The notes: a model not told the origin generated them from the letters alone. A stretch of 64,000 bases of DNA from an uncultured Acidimicrobiaceae bacterium (GCA_947259365.1 CAMYMC010000015.1:1-64000), one strand, 5' to 3'; counted from the first letter of the stretch, positions 25,605 through 34,912 are shown. Numbers and translations are program-made.

Positions 25605-26840
25605 GTGTCCGACCCGCCGCTCCGCATCCCCGCCGTCATCGTCGCCCTCGCCGTCCTCGCTGCCGCATGCAGCTCCGAGGCCGAGCCGACGACGACCACG
25701 ACGACGACCGTGACCACGACGACGATCGCGACGACGACGACCGTGACGACGACGACGGCCGCCCCGACGACGACGGAGCCGCCGCGTGCCATCGATGCCT
25801 CCGGCGAGGTCGCGGCCGGCTTGCTCGGCGAGGTCGCCACCGTCTACAGCCTCGTCGCCGACGCTCGCAACGATCAGGGTTCGCTCCCGGAGGGATTCGC
25901 CGACCACCTCCGTGGCATCGAGGCCGACATCCCCGACGTCGTCGAGGTGACTGCCGTCACCGCGGCGCTGCCCACCGGGGACACCGTGGCCGTCGTCCAC
26001 GTCGCCGACGACCTCCTGTTCGCCGTCGAGGATGCGGCGGGATGGCGGGTCGTGGGAGGCCGGGTGAGCGATACGGCGCCGTGGCTGGGGGACGAGCCGA
26101 GGACGCTGCTCGTGCTGGGCTCGGACGCCCGCGTCGGGCAGAACCAGCTCCGCTACAGGGCCGACTCGATCCACCTCCTCACCGCGGTGCCGGCGGAATC
26201 GGTCGGGGCCATCGTCGGGTTCCCGAGGGACTCCTACGTCGAGGGGCCCGAGGGGTCGAACAAGTTCGCCCATCACATGGCGGGGGCCGGGCCCGAGGTG
26301 ATGCTCGACATCGCGCGCGAGCTGACGGCGCTTCCCATCGAGGGCTACGTCGTCACGGGCTTCAAGGGGTTCGCGGCGCTCATCGACATCCTCGGCAGCC
26401 TCGTCATCGACCTGCCCACGAGGATGCGGACCGGCAACAACTGGAAGGACTTCGCCGCCGGCCTGCAGACGCTCAACCCCACCCGGGCCCTCCAGCTCGC
26501 CCGCATCCGCAAAGGGCTCCCCGGAGGTGATTTCGCCCGCTCCTTCAACCAGGGGCTCATCATGCAGGCGGCCATGACCCAGGTCCAGGAGATGGGGATC
26601 GACATGCTCCCGGTCCTCCTCGTCGGGCTCCTCGAGAACGCGTGGACGGACCTCACCACGGACGATCTCCTCACGTGGGCGGCGATCCCGTACCTCATGG
26701 AGCCGACCGAGTTCACCAACGTCGTGCTGCCGGGCACGGTGGCGACGATCAGAGGCGCCTCCGTCGTCCTCCTCGACGACGAGGTCGAAGGGATCTACCG
26801 CGACCTCGAAGACGGCGTCCTCGACGAGCCGCCGGCCTGA
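25605..26840 (+). CDS. LytR-CpsA-Psr (LCP) family lipoprotein
   Basis: The 411-residue protein starts with a signal sequence and lipobox LAAACSS (Cys near residue 22), followed by a Thr-rich linker of about 35 residues. The LCP domain is seen in LLVLGSDARVG, RADSIHLLTAVP and IVGFPRDSYVEG, with the conserved Arg/Asp residues that bind polyprenyl pyrophosphate. LCP enzymes transfer lipid-linked glycopolymers onto peptidoglycan. Most are anchored by an N-terminal helix, so a lipoprotein version is slightly unusual. The GTG start is chosen because of the signal peptide and the leaderless promoter. Confidence 0.85.
   Translation: MSDPPLRIPAVIVALAVLAAACSSEAEPTTTTTTTVTTTTIATTTTVTTTTAAPTTTEPPRAIDASGEVAAGLLGEVATVYSLVADARNDQGSLPEGFADHLRGIEADIPDVVEVTAVTAALPTGDTVAVVHVADDLLFAVEDAAGWRVVGGRVSDTAPWLGDEPRTLLVLGSDARVGQNQLRYRADSIHLLTAVPAESVGAIVGFPRDSYVEGPEGSNKFAHHMAGAGPEVMLDIARELTALPIEGYVVTGFKGFAALIDILGSLVIDLPTRMRTGNNWKDFAAGLQTLNPTRALQLARIRKGLPGGDFARSFNQGLIMQAAMTQVQEMGIDMLPVLLVGLLENAWTDLTTDDLLTWAAIPYLMEPTEFTNVVLPGTVATIRGASVVLLDDEVEGIYRDLEDGVLDEPPA
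25687..25778 (+). repeat. Degenerate ACG triplet repeat encoding Thr-rich linker
   Basis: About 90 bp of imperfect ACG/ACC triplets encode the Thr-rich linker of the LCP lipoprotein. This is protein low complexity and not an intergenic repeat; length variation between strains would be expected. Confidence 0.75.
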
Positions 26841-26889
26841 GTCCGCGCCTCGGGACTTTCCGGCGGCGGGTCTCGTCGGTGCCGAACCC

Positions 26890-26901
26890 TACGCTGGCCC
26901 G
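26890..26901 (+). promoter_or_regulatory. Leaderless-type -10 box of helicase gene
   Basis: TACGCT (26890-26895) lies 6 nt before the ATG and there is no ribosome site, matching the leaderless pattern. Confidence 0.45.
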
Positions 26902-29157
26902 ATGAGCGTGATCGGCGCGGTCATCGACGAATGGCAGAGCCGTGAGGACTGGGGCAACCGCATCGTGTCGGTCCGCCATGCCCCCCGCCGCCCGCCGCGA
27001 CACGCCGACCCTCAGCCGGCTCTCCCCCCCGGCCTTGCGGCGCGACTCGAGGCCCTCGGGATCGGTCGGCTCTACACGCACCAGGCCGAGGCCGTCGAGA
27101 AGATCACGACCGGCACCCACACCGTCATCGCCACCGGGACCGCGTCGGGCAAGTCGCTCGCCTACCAGGTTCCCATCGCCGCCCTCGGCGAGGCGGGAGC
27201 CGCCGCCACCGCGCTCGCCCTCTACCCGACGAAGGCGCTGGCTCGGGACCAACTCGGGGCCTTCCACCGGATCGGTGGCGACCGGCTCACCGCGGCGGTA
27301 TACGACGGAGACACCCCCCGGGACGAGCGAGCCGGCATCCGCCGCCACGCCGACGTCGTCCTCACGAACCCCGACATGCTCCACATCGGGATCCTCCCCA
27401 ACCACGAGCGCTGGAGGCACTTTCTCGGCCGGCTCCGCATCGTCGTCGTCGACGAGATCCACTCGTTCAAGGGCATCTTCGGAAGCCACGTCGGGCTCGT
27501 GCTCCGGAGGCTGCGCCGGCTCGCTTCCCATCACGGCGCCGAGCCCACGTTCGTGTTCACCTCGGCCACGATCGGCAACCCGACCGAGCTCGCATCGGCG
27601 CTCTCGGGGCTCCCGGTGGTCGCCGTCGACGGCGACGGCGCCCCCGAGGGCGACAAGTACTTCGTGCTCTGGAACCCGGAGCTGGAGGATGCGGAACGTG
27701 GGACCAGGGCCAGCCCCCTCACCGACGCCACCCGCATCTTCGCCGACCTCGTCGAGCGTGACCTCCACACCATCGTCTTCGCCAGGAGTCGCAAGGCCAG
27801 CGAGCTCGTCTACCGCTGGACCCGGGACCGGCTCGACGCCGACCACGCCGCCGCCATCGCCCCATACCGCGCCGGGTACCTGCCTGCGGAGCGGAGACGG
27901 ATCGAGGCCGACCTCTTCGCCGGGCGTCTCCTCGGCGTCGCCGCGACGAACGCGCTCGAACTCGGCATCGACGTCGGCGGCCTCGACGCAGCCGTCATCA
28001 CGACGTTTCCCGGAACGATCGCCTCGTTCCGGCAGCAGGCGGGACGATCCGGGCGCAGGAATCGAGCTTCGGTCGCAGTCCTCGTCGCCGGCCAGGACGC
28101 ACTCGACCAGTACTACATGCACCATCCCGAGGACCTGTTCGCGCGCACCGCCGAGGCCGCCGTCGTCAACCCTGCGAACCCTGCGATCCTCGAGAGCCAC
28201 GTCGCGTGCGCCGCTCACGAGCTGCCGCTCGTTCCCGAAGACGCCGCAATCCTCGGCGACGACTTCGAGGCGCTGCTGCCGGACATGGTCGGCGACGGCA
28301 GGTTGGGGGTCCGTGAAGGAAGGCTCTACTGGGCGGAGGGACGGACGCCGGCGCCGGGGGTCAGCATCCGCACCGCCGGAGGTAGTCCCTATCGGATCAT
28401 CGCCGGCGGCGAGCTGCTCGGCACCGTGGACGAAGGCCGGGCGTTCACCCAATGCCACCCAGGCGCCGTCTACCTCCACCAGGGCGATGGCTTCGTCGTG
28501 GACGACCTCGACCTCGAGACGAGGGAGGTCCGCGTCCACCCGGCGGAGACCGGGTACTACACCCAGCCGAAGGTCGACAAGGACCTGACCGTCGAGGCCA
28601 CAGCCGCATCCCGGAAGATCGGCGACGCGGCGGTGACCCACGGGACCGTCGAGGTCGTCACCGACGTCATCGCGTACCAGCGGAGATCCATCACCACCGG
28701 GGAGGTGCTCGAAACGCGCCCCCTCGACCTGCCGACGAGGCGCTTCACCACCCAGGCCGTGTGGTACGAGATCCCGGACGCCGTCGTCACCGCCGCCGGC
28801 GTGACCCCGGCGGCGCTGGCGGGCACGCTGCACGCCGCCGAACACACCGCGATCGCGATGCTGCCGCTGTTCGCCATCTGCGACCGGTGGGACGTCGGCG
28901 GGCTCTCGATCACCCGTCACCCTCAGCTGGGCCTGCCAACGTGGTTCGTCTACGACGGCTACCCCGGCGGGGCGGGGATCGCCCCCATCGCCTACGAGCG
29001 GGCCGAGCGACATCTCCAAGCGACGCTGGCCGCCCTCGAGGAGTGCCCATGCGCTGCGGGTTGCCCCTCGTGCGTGCAGTCCCCGAAGTGCGGAAACTTC
29101 AACGAGCCCCTCGACAAGGATGGCGCCGTCGCCCTGTTGCGCGCCGTCCTCGGCTGA
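26902..29157 (+). CDS. DEAD/DEAH-box helicase, MrfA/YprA family (helicase/secretion neighbourhood)
   Basis: The 751-residue SF2 helicase has motif I ATGTASGKS, DEIH (motif II), FTSATI (motif III), TNALELGIDV and the arginine-finger motif QQAGRSGRR. The C-terminus is the DUF1998/MZB domain with the zinc cysteines of CPCAAGCPSCVQSPKCGN. Relatives such as MrfA act 3' to 5' on DNA in repair of mitomycin-type damage. In actinobacteria this helicase (Rv3649 type) is the conserved neighbour of a tad locus, as here. No MrfB nuclease gene is next to it. The 756-residue antisense ORF in the track is a shadow. Confidence 0.93.
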   Translation: MSVIGAVIDEWQSREDWGNRIVSVRHAPRRPPRHADPQPALPPGLAARLEALGIGRLYTHQAEAVEKITTGTHTVIATGTASGKSLAYQVPIAALGEAGAAATALALYPTKALARDQLGAFHRIGGDRLTAAVYDGDTPRDERAGIRRHADVVLTNPDMLHIGILPNHERWRHFLGRLRIVVVDEIHSFKGIFGSHVGLVLRRLRRLASHHGAEPTFVFTSATIGNPTELASALSGLPVVAVDGDGAPEGDKYFVLWNPELEDAERGTRASPLTDATRIFADLVERDLHTIVFARSRKASELVYRWTRDRLDADHAAAIAPYRAGYLPAERRRIEADLFAGRLLGVAATNALELGIDVGGLDAAVITTFPGTIASFRQQAGRSGRRNRASVAVLVAGQDALDQYYMHHPEDLFARTAEAAVVNPANPAILESHVACAAHELPLVPEDAAILGDDFEALLPDMVGDGRLGVREGRLYWAEGRTPAPGVSIRTAGGSPYRIIAGGELLGTVDEGRAFTQCHPGAVYLHQGDGFVVDDLDLETREVRVHPAETGYYTQPKVDKDLTVEATAASRKIGDAAVTHGTVEVVTDVIAYQRRSITTGEVLETRPLDLPTRRFTTQAVWYEIPDAVVTAAGVTPAALAGTLHAAEHTAIAMLPLFAICDRWDVGGLSITRHPQLGLPTWFVYDGYPGGAGIAPIAYERAERHLQATLAALEECPCAAGCPSCVQSPKCGNFNEPLDKDGAVALLRAVLG

Positions 29158-29174
29158 GACGGGAGGTGCCTCGC

Positions 29175-29186
29175 TATCGTGGCTTG
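29175..29186 (+). promoter_or_regulatory. Leaderless-type -10 box of ABM-like gene
   Basis: TATCGT (29175-29180) lies 6 nt before the ATG at 29187, in the 29-bp gap after the helicase gene. It implies separate transcription. Confidence 0.4.
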
Positions 29187-29540
29187 ATGGCGTATCTCGT
29201 CGTGTCCGAGTGCAGGGTGTCGCTTGCCCGCATGCAGGAGTTCACCGCGCAGGTCCAGCATTGGGAGCAGGACGCCCTCCGCCACCCGAGCGCCCCCCGC
29301 CACCATGCCGTCTACCTGTCCGCCGGAGACCCGGCGCGGGTCTTGGTCATCAGCGAGTTCGATTCGAGAGATGCCGCGACCGACTTCGAGGAGGCCGGCC
29401 TGCTCGCCGCGTTCCGCGACGCCGTCCTCCGTTGCGTCGCGGCGACGCCGGAGACCGCGGCCGGGTTCGACCTCTTCTATGCGGCGACACCGGACGGCCC
29501 TGCCGTCACCTTCGGCGAGACGACCCACCCGAAGCCCTGA
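29187..29540 (+). CDS. Dimeric alpha-beta barrel (ABM-like) domain protein
   Basis: The 117-residue protein has the size and pattern of antibiotic-biosynthesis-monooxygenase-like barrels: YLVVSECRV strand, an amphipathic helix, VLVISEFDSRDAATDFEEA and FDLFYAA. It lacks a recognisable catalytic motif, so the function is open (monooxygenase, stress or small-molecule binding). The track shows it only inside a 362-residue helicase shadow. The ATG at 29187 is set by the leaderless promoter. Confidence 0.65.
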   Translation: MAYLVVSECRVSLARMQEFTAQVQHWEQDALRHPSAPRHHAVYLSAGDPARVLVISEFDSRDAATDFEEAGLLAAFRDAVLRCVAATPETAAGFDLFYAATPDGPAVTFGETTHPKP

Positions 29541-29546
29541 CGGCCC

Positions 29547-29563
29547 GGGCCGGCAGCCGGCCC
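29547..29563 (+). terminator. GC hairpin after ABM-like gene
   Basis: GGGCCGG-CAG-CCGGCCC forms a 7-bp stem 6 nt after the stop codon, between convergent genes. It lacks a T-tract. Nothing else is seen up to 29660. Confidence 0.35.
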
Positions 29564-29660
29564 CCTGGCGCTCATGCGTTCCCGTCGAGACATGCCCGCG
29601 GCCCCACGTCGAGCCGGGTGGCGACATGTGCCGCATCCGCGTTGAAGAACCGGTACAACC

Positions 29661-30176
29661 TCATGGTGCGGCATCCGATGTAGCCCACGGACGCCGGCCT
29701 GAGCTCGTCGTGGACGGAACGACCCGAGGTGCCACCGGCGGCGCGGGGCCGACGGCCCGGGAGCGCGACGACGCGCCGACGACTGCGGCCGGTGCGAACT
29801 CGGCCCGGCCCGACGCCCGCACGGTGTGCGCCCCGAGCATGAGAAGTCGCACCGGGACGACGACGAGGACCTCGACCTCGCGGCGGGCGAGCGAGCGGTC
29901 CACGGAGCATCCGCACGAGACGAGCCGGGCGCCGTTGGCGGACGCGAATCGCGATGCCTCCGCAACCGGGCTCCCCCGCGCTCCGAAGGGCCGGAACGTC
30001 ACGGGTGCGGCGGCGAGGGCAGCCGCATCCGCGGCCGCCACCGCCTGCGCCCTCGCCGCCAGGTACCTGCCGACGTCGACGATCCCGACGGTCAGCACGA
30101 CGACGACCGCGATGACGCCGACGAGGGGAAGGGTGGCCGCCCCGCGCTCGCACGGCCGGTCGGCCGCACCGCTCAC
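29661..30176 (-). CDS. TadE/TadG-like protein of helicase/secretion neighbourhood (Rv3654c-like)
   Basis: The 171-residue protein has a short cytoplasmic N-terminus (CERGAATLPLVG), one membrane helix starting VIAVVVVLTVGIVDVG, then YLAARAQAVAAADAAALAAA, the usual TadE-like pilus-associated pattern. The GTG start overlaps the upstream tadE stop (GTGA). The C-terminal 50 residues are Arg/Ser/Pro-rich and longer than expected. It is the last gene of the tad operon and probably anchors or modifies the pilus. Confidence 0.72.
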   Translation of the reverse strand: MSGAADRPCERGAATLPLVGVIAVVVVLTVGIVDVGRYLAARAQAVAAADAAALAAAPVTFRPFGARGSPVAEASRFASANGARLVSCGCSVDRSLARREVEVLVVVPVRLLMLGAHTVRASGRAEFAPAAVVGASSRSRAVGPAPPVAPRVVPSTTSSGRRPWATSDAAP

Positions 30177-30535
30177 CGTTCGACACGCATCGTCGCCGTC
30201 GCAGACAACTCGACGACCCGGCCCCCGAAGACGGGAGCGGCGACCCGGTGCCCAACCCGGACGACGACGACGGCTTTGGCCCCCACCACGTCGGGGCGCC
30301 GCACCGAGACCCGGGCATCGCGACCGCGGGGCCCCAGCGCCGCCCGGGCGGCGCCAACCGCCCGGGCAGGGTCGGGCGACGTCGCGGCCTCCCGCGCTCC
30401 CTCTCGTGCCGCGTTGACCACCTCGAGCTGGGTGCGGGCGACGAGGGCGACCTCGACGGCGGCGAGCAGGACGAGGATCAGGATCGGCACCACGAGCGCG
30501 AACTCGACCACCGCGCTGCCCTCGTCGCGGGTCAC
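30173..30535 (-). CDS. TadE-like pseudopilin
   Basis: The 120-residue protein starts DEGSAVVEFALVVPILILVLLAAVE, the TadE prepilin-like motif (glutamate in VEFA followed by a membrane helix), and continues with QLEVVNAAREGAREAA. Such minor pilins are processed by a TadV-type peptidase, which is not in the window. The GTG start overlaps the end of the Flp-like gene (GTGA), and the end overlaps the next TadE-like gene, so the order is translationally coupled. Confidence 0.82.
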   Translation of the reverse strand: MTRDEGSAVVEFALVVPILILVLLAAVEVALVARTQLEVVNAAREGAREAATSPDPARAVGAARAALGPRGRDARVSVRRPDVVGAKAVVVVRVGHRVAAPVFGGRVVELSATATMRVER

Positions 30536-30702
30536 GGCATGAATCGCCGCACCCGCTCGACGGCGGCATCGAACAGCGACGCAAGCACGTCGGTGCTCGT
30601 AGCCCATGTGATGAGGGCGAGCGCAACGGCGGCGGCGGCGATGATGACGAGTGCGTACTCGGCGGTCGCCTGACCGCCCTGTCGGGACAACAGTTGCTGC
30701 AT
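30532..30702 (-). CDS. Small Flp/DUF4244-like pilin (56 aa)
   Basis: This gene is not in the ORF track. The 56-residue peptide has a short basic N-terminus, then GGQATAEYALVIIAAAAVALAL, with the glutamate-tyrosine (ATAEYA) of Flp-type pilins at the start of the helix, and a short C-terminal tail ending in FMP. The ATG at 30702 is preceded by GGAAGGA. In mycobacteria the equivalent is the Rv3656c pilin between tadC and tadE, the same position as here. It is likely the major pilin subunit. Confidence 0.8.
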   Translation of the reverse strand: MQQLLSRQGGQATAEYALVIIAAAAVALALITWATSTDVLASLFDAAVERVRRFMP

Positions 30703-30771
30703 GGGTTGTTCCTTCCTGGGCCCGGCAGCCGGCCGGGGCGGTGGGAAGCTCTCCTCGGAAACGACGCGGGC

Positions 30772-31380
30772 TCACAAGGCGAATCGGTCGAGAGCGGCGA
30801 GCACGGTCGGTCCGATGGTCAACACCAGGAACCCGGGCAGGATGAGGAGTGCGAGCGGAAAGAGCATCTTCACGGGGAGCCGACGGGCATGCTCCTGGGC
30901 CCTCGTCCGCTCCTCCGCCCGCAGTTCTTCGACGAGGCGCCGGACCGCGTCGTCCACGGGTGCGCCGGTCCGCAGCGCTCGGGCAGCTGCCCGATACAGC
31001 GGCCGTGCCGGGCCCCCGGCACCCTCGAGGGCGACCGAGAGCCCCGGGCCCCGGCCCGCCCGCATTGCCGCCTCGACGTCGGTTCGCAACGGGGGCGTGA
31101 CGTGCGCCGCGCCGTTCGTCAGCGCCTCGGAAAACGACAGCCCGGCGCTCAAGCCGAGCGAGACGAGCTCGGCGAGCAGCGCAACGTCGGCATCGGCCAC
31201 GCCCGGTCTGCGCCGCTTCCGGTAGATGAAGCCGCCGACGGCCACACCGAGCAGGAGCACGACCGCCGGCGCGGCAAAGCTGATGACGACCCCCGCGGAC
31301 ACGGCGGGCGCGGCGCGATGGCTGATGCGCGACGCGAGAGCGCCGGCGGCGAGCGCGATGACTGCCGCCGCGGTCGTCAT
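30772..31380 (-). CDS. tadC: Type II secretion F-domain protein, TadC-like
   Basis: The 202-residue membrane protein has N-terminal helices, a cytoplasmic part with [41 protein letters not shown], and C-terminal helices ([19 protein letters not shown]), matching TadC. It forms the inner-membrane platform of the pilus machine with TadB. The ATG at 31380 overlaps the tadB stop (ATGA). Confidence 0.85.
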   Translation of the reverse strand: MTTAAAVIALAAGALASRISHRAAPAVSAGVVISFAAPAVVLLLGVAVGGFIYRKRRRPGVADADVALLAELVSLGLSAGLSFSEALTNGAAHVTPPLRTDVEAAMRAGRGPGLSVALEGAGGPARPLYRAAARALRTGAPVDDAVRRLVEELRAEERTRAQEHARRLPVKMLFPLALLILPGFLVLTIGPTVLAALDRFAL

Positions 31381-32054
31381 CGCGTGCGCCTGCTCAGGGC
31401 GATGACGGCAACGAGGCCCGTGAGCAGCAGCCCGATGCCGACGAGGCCCACGGCGACGCCGGCGGTGCCGTGGGCGAGGAGCGTCGCGCCCCGACCGGAG
31501 GCGAGGAGGCCGACCGCGAGCAGGACAGGCGCTCCCCCGACCACCACCGCCGAGAGGCGCGCCTGCGCGGTGAGGGCGCGTCGCTCCCGGGCCAGCTCGG
31601 CGGTGAAACCGGCCCGGTCGGCGAGAGCCTCGAAGGTCGCCGCCGCGCGAGCGCCGGTACGAGCGGTCAGGTCGATGGCCGCGGCGGCGACGGGACCGTT
31701 GGTCGGAAGCCCTGTGGCGATCTCGGCGGCGAGCGCCTCGACGGGGAGCCCGGCGCGGGCCCTCCGCAGCACCGCTCCCAGGTCGAGTCCCGGCGCGTCG
31801 GCGACGGCGTTGACGAGCGCCCAGCGCAGACTGGAGCCGCCGCGCAACTCGGCGGCGACGGCGGCGAGGAAGGCTGCTTCGGCAGCCGGGGCGACGGTGC
31901 GGGCTGCGCGACGGCGGGCGGCAGCAACGACTGCCCAGCCGGCGGCGAGGACGACCGTGGCGACGGGGCGCCACGCCGCCGCCGCGGCGAGGGCGACGAC
32001 CCGCCAATCGAGACCGGCGGCGATGGCGCCGGCGAGAGCGACGGCTACGAGCAC
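31377..32054 (-). CDS. tadB: Type II secretion F-domain protein, TadB-like
   Basis: The 225-residue protein has two N-terminal helices, the GspF-like segment [18 protein letters not shown] and [19 protein letters not shown], and two C-terminal helices. The GTG at 32054 is chosen because it follows GAGGAGGT at ideal spacing. It overlaps the tadA stop by 10 bp in another frame. The track ORF from 33317 is mostly antisense or out-of-frame to tadA. Confidence 0.82.
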   Translation of the reverse strand: MLVAVALAGAIAAGLDWRVVALAAAAAWRPVATVVLAAGWAVVAAARRRAARTVAPAAEAAFLAAVAAELRGGSSLRWALVNAVADAPGLDLGAVLRRARAGLPVEALAAEIATGLPTNGPVAAAAIDLTARTGARAAATFEALADRAGFTAELARERRALTAQARLSAVVVGGAPVLLAVGLLASGRGATLLAHGTAGVAVGLVGIGLLLTGLVAVIALSRRTR

Positions 32055-33106
32055 CGGTACACCTCCTCGACGGTGTCCCCAACCGTCGCGATGGATCGCA
32101 CCCGGCGTGCGCCCCGACGCCGTTCCATGTGGACGACGAGGTCGAGCGCCGACCAGAGCTGGCGTCGCACGGTGAGCTCGGCGACCTGCGATGCGCCGGA
32201 CAGGGCCAGCGTCTCGAGACGCCACAGCGCCTCCTCGGCGTTGTTGGCGTGCACCGTCGACATCGACCCGTCGTGGCCGGTGCTCATCGCCTGGATCATG
32301 TCGAGCGCCTCGGGGCCCCTCACCTCTCCGACGATGATGCGGTCGGGCCGCAGCCGGAGCGCATGACGCAGCAGATCTCGCATCGGAACGGCGCCGAGCC
32401 CTTCCGCGTTCGCCGGGCGAGCCTCGAGACGGACGACGTGGCCGGCGACCCGCAGCTCGGCGGCATCCTCGACGGTGACCACCCGCTCCCCCGGGTCGAT
32501 CGCCTTGGACATGACGTTGAGCAGCGTTGTCTTCCCCGAGCCGGTACCGCCGGAGACGACGAGGTTCCTCCTCTCGTCGACGGCGGCGGCCAGGACTCCG
32601 GCGCCGGCCGCGTCGACTCCCCCCCGGGCCTCGAACTCGTCGAGATCGGATACCGCCTCGGTGAACCGCCTCACGGCGAGCACGGGGCCGTCGAGCGAGA
32701 CCGGGGGGATGACGGCGTGCAGACGCGACCCATCGGGGAGCCGCGCGTCGACGGCCGGGGAGGCGTGGTCGAGGCGGAGCCCGAGTGGGGCGATGACCCG
32801 CTCGGCCGCAGCCTGCACCGCTTCGGGTCCCCGATAGGCGACGTCCGATCGCTGCAGCTCGCCGCTTCGCTCCACCCATACGGTGCCATCCGCGTTGACG
32901 AGCACGTCGCTCACGGCGTGGTCGCGAAGCAGCTTCTCGACGGGACCGAGGCCGACGACGGCATCGACGGCCTCTGCGACGACGTCGGGCCCGGCGAGCG
33001 GCGCCTCGTCGGCGAGCATGTCGAACGCCGCCGCTCGCAACGACTCGCGCTCGAGCGGCACGTCCGACTTGAGCAGCCGGGCGACGAGACGCTCGATCAC
33101 GTCCAC
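32045..33106 (-). CDS. tadA: Tad secretion ATPase, TadA/VirB11-like
   Basis: The 353-residue ATPase has an N-terminal domain with [19 protein letters not shown], Walker [10 protein letters not shown], the Asp box VEDAAEL, Walker [10 protein letters not shown] and the His box [14 protein letters not shown]. It powers assembly of the Flp-type pilus. The GTG at 33106 follows GGGAG; an in-frame GTG at 33100 that overlaps the upstream stop is an alternative. It overlaps both neighbours, so the operon continues from the CpaE-like gene to the TadG-like gene. Confidence 0.93.
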   Translation of the reverse strand: MDVIERLVARLLKSDVPLERESLRAAAFDMLADEAPLAGPDVVAEAVDAVVGLGPVEKLLRDHAVSDVLVNADGTVWVERSGELQRSDVAYRGPEAVQAAAERVIAPLGLRLDHASPAVDARLPDGSRLHAVIPPVSLDGPVLAVRRFTEAVSDLDEFEARGGVDAAGAGVLAAAVDERRNLVVSGGTGSGKTTLLNVMSKAIDPGERVVTVEDAAELRVAGHVVRLEARPANAEGLGAVPMRDLLRHALRLRPDRIIVGEVRGPEALDMIQAMSTGHDGSMSTVHANNAEEALWRLETLALSGASQVAELTVRRQLWSALDLVVHMERRRGARRVRSIATVGDTVEEVYRCS

Positions 33107-33654
33107 GGCCACTCCCACACCTTGCGCATGGCGAGGAGCCACCGATCGGGCCGTGGCCGCACACCGCGAAGCAGGGCAGCCACCGTGGCGGCGCGGGCTC
33201 GCGGCAGCACCGGGCCCGGACCCGGCGGCGCCACCCTCCAGCCGGCCGCCTGCCACACCGCGGCGGCCCCGGCGTTCCGGATGACCTCCCCGGCCAGCAG
33301 CGGACGGAACGTGGCAACCGGGAGGATGTCGAGCGGCCGCAGCGGCGGCCGCGCCGGCGGAAGCCGGCCGACGACGGTGGGCCAGCCCGAAACGAGGGCG
33401 GCGAGCACGTCGGCCGCGTCCGTGGCGCTGATCCCTCCGTTGGGGAGGACGGCGACGCCGCGGTTGTGCGGCTCGAGGTCGCTGCGTCGCGGTCCGTCGC
33501 CGACGAGCCGGGCGAGGGTCAGTTCGCCGGGATAGCGCGGCCCATCCGGGTCGAGGTCGACGACGAGTGCCGTACCGCGCACCGCGGCGAGTGCGAGCGG
33601 CGCGACCGTGCCCAGGATCCCGTCCTCCGGTGCCCATGTGAGGAGCGCAGTCAT
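33097..33654 (-). CDS. CpaE-like protein of tad operon, reduced
   Basis: The 185-residue protein occupies the position of the actinobacterial CpaE-like gene (Rv3660c), the first gene of the tad operon. It contains ALVVDLDPDGPRYPGEL and ISATDAADVLAALV, reminiscent of a MinD/ParA fold, but no P-loop lysine motif is visible. It is much shorter than the usual 300-plus residues. It may be a degenerate localisation factor. The start ATG at 33654 is tentative; a GTG precedes it in frame. Confidence 0.6.
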   Translation of the reverse strand: MTALLTWAPEDGILGTVAPLALAAVRGTALVVDLDPDGPRYPGELTLARLVGDGPRRSDLEPHNRGVAVLPNGGISATDAADVLAALVSGWPTVVGRLPPARPPLRPLDILPVATFRPLLAGEVIRNAGAAAVWQAAGWRVAPPGPGPVLPRARAATVAALLRGVRPRPDRWLLAMRKVWEWPWT

Positions 33655-33752
33655 CACGTCCCCGTCGTCGACCGGATGGGAAGCACGCGCACCGTACGCA
33701 ACGGGTGTGACGGGAACAAGGGGTTCGAGACCCCCCCGACGTCGCCGCGGGA

Positions 33753-33765
33753 TAACCTGGGCCCA
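33753..33765 (+). promoter_or_regulatory. Leaderless-type -10 box of NIPSNAP-like gene
   Basis: TAACCT (33753-33758) lies 7 nt before the ATG. The minus-strand gene probably uses TACGGT (33696-33691) in the same gap. Confidence 0.45.
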
Positions 33766-34056
33766 ATGCCTGCAGAGCTGCGCATCTACCACATCGCGGC
33801 GGGACGGATGAAGGAGTTCGTCTCACTGTTCCACGACGAGGTCGCCCCCGCACGGCGGGCGAACGGCTTCGAGGTCATCGGCCCGTGGATCCACGAGGGC
33901 GAGAGTCAGTTCGTCTGGATCGCCGGGTACGACGGCGAGCTGTCGTGGGACGAAGCGGTCCGGCGGTACTACGACTCCCCGGAGCGCCGCGGCCTGACCC
34001 GGGACCCGCTGGACCTCATCGAGTCCGTCGAGACCCGGATGCTCGGAAAGAAGTGA
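33766..34056 (+). CDS. NIPSNAP-like small protein
   Basis: The 96-residue protein shows the ferredoxin-like pattern of NIPSNAP domains: ELRIYHIAAGRMKEFVSLFHDEVAPARRANGFEVIGPWI, then FVWIAGY and a C-terminal helix. The biochemical role of this family in bacteria is unsettled. It lies between the tad operon and the HAD gene on the plus strand. The start is fixed by the leaderless -10 box. Confidence 0.75.
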   Translation: MPAELRIYHIAAGRMKEFVSLFHDEVAPARRANGFEVIGPWIHEGESQFVWIAGYDGELSWDEAVRRYYDSPERRGLTRDPLDLIESVETRMLGKK

Positions 34057-34085
34057 GGCCCGGACGCCACCGCGGAGCCCGTCCG

Positions 34086-34098
34086 TAGAATCCACGCC
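34086..34098 (+). promoter_or_regulatory. Leaderless-type -10 box of HAD gene
   Basis: TAGAAT (34086-34091), close to the sigma70 consensus, lies 7 nt before the ATG at 34099. No ribosome site is present. Confidence 0.5.
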
Positions 34099-34878
34099 AT
34101 GGCCAGAACCGCCGCGTTCTTCGACCTCGACAAGACGGTGATCGCCAAGTCGTCCACCCTCGCCTTCGGCAAGCCGTTCTACAAGGCCGGGTTCGTCGGG
34201 CGCCGCACGCTCATGAAGCTCGGGTTCGCCCAGCTGTTCTACGTGCTCTTCGGCGCAGACGAAGACCAGCTCGAGCGTGTGCGCGATCAGATGCTCCAGC
34301 TCACGGCGGGCTGGCATCGGGCCGAGATCGAGCAGCTCGTCGAAGAGACCCTCGAGGAGGTCGCGGAGCCTCTCGTGTACGCGGAAGCGCTCTTCCTCAT
34401 CGACGAGCACAAGCGGCAGGGCCGCGACGTCTACATCGTGTCGGCGAGCCCGGTCGAGATCGTGCGCCCAATCGGCCGCCACATCGGCGTCACGAACGTC
34501 ATCGCCACCAGGGTCAAGACGGACTCGGCAGGGTTCTTCCTCCCCGAGCTCGAGCTCTATGCGATGGGCCCGGGCAAAGCGGAGGCGATCCGGGCACTGG
34601 CTGCGGAGAAGGACATCGACCTCGAAGGCTCGTATGCGTACTCGGACAGCGCCACCGACCTGCCGATGATGGAGGCGGTGGGCAACCCGGTCGTCGTCAA
34701 CCCGGACAAGGAGCTCCGCAAGATCGCCGAAGAGCGCGACTGGCCGATCGTCGAGTTCCAGCGGCCGGTGAGCCTCGGCGACCCGCGCCGGGTGCCGCTC
34801 ATCAGCGGGGCAACCGTCGCCGCCGCTATCGCCGGCGCCGTGGCGATGGCGCTGCTGCGGCGGCGGGCGGCGAGCTGA
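34099..34878 (+). CDS. HAD-IB family phosphatase (SerB-like, Rv3661-like)
   Basis: The 259-residue protein has HAD motif 1 FFDLDKTVI with the nucleophilic Asp, motif 2 IVSASP, the lysine of GPGKAEAI and motif 3 [13 protein letters not shown]-terminal hydrophobic segment ([17 protein letters not shown]) suggests a membrane anchor. The subfamily includes phosphoserine and lipid phosphatases. In mycobacteria the same gene borders the tad locus, supporting conserved synteny. Confidence 0.87.
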   Translation: MARTAAFFDLDKTVIAKSSTLAFGKPFYKAGFVGRRTLMKLGFAQLFYVLFGADEDQLERVRDQMLQLTAGWHRAEIEQLVEETLEEVAEPLVYAEALFLIDEHKRQGRDVYIVSASPVEIVRPIGRHIGVTNVIATRVKTDSAGFFLPELELYAMGPGKAEAIRALAAEKDIDLEGSYAYSDSATDLPMMEAVGNPVVVNPDKELRKIAEERDWPIVEFQRPVSLGDPRRVPLISGATVAAAIAGAVAMALLRRRAAS

Positions 34879-34893
34879 CGGCCGCCGGAGCCC

Positions 34894-34909
34894 GCGGCAG
34901 CGCTGCCGC
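34894..34909. repeat. 16-bp palindrome between convergent genes
   Basis: GCGGCAGCGCTGCCGC is a perfect palindrome between two convergent stop codons. It could act as a weak bidirectional terminator; no T-tract follows. Confidence 0.35.
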
Positions 34910-34912
34910 TGC

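Noticed and set aside
25687-25778. Triplet repeat as an intergenic repeat element
   Set aside because: It lies inside the LCP gene and encodes a Thr-rich linker.
26749-29019. 756-residue minus-strand ORF opposite the helicase
   Set aside because: Its sequence mirrors the helicase codons, has no domain and is Asp/Gly/Arg/Val-biased as expected for antisense of GC-rich coding DNA.
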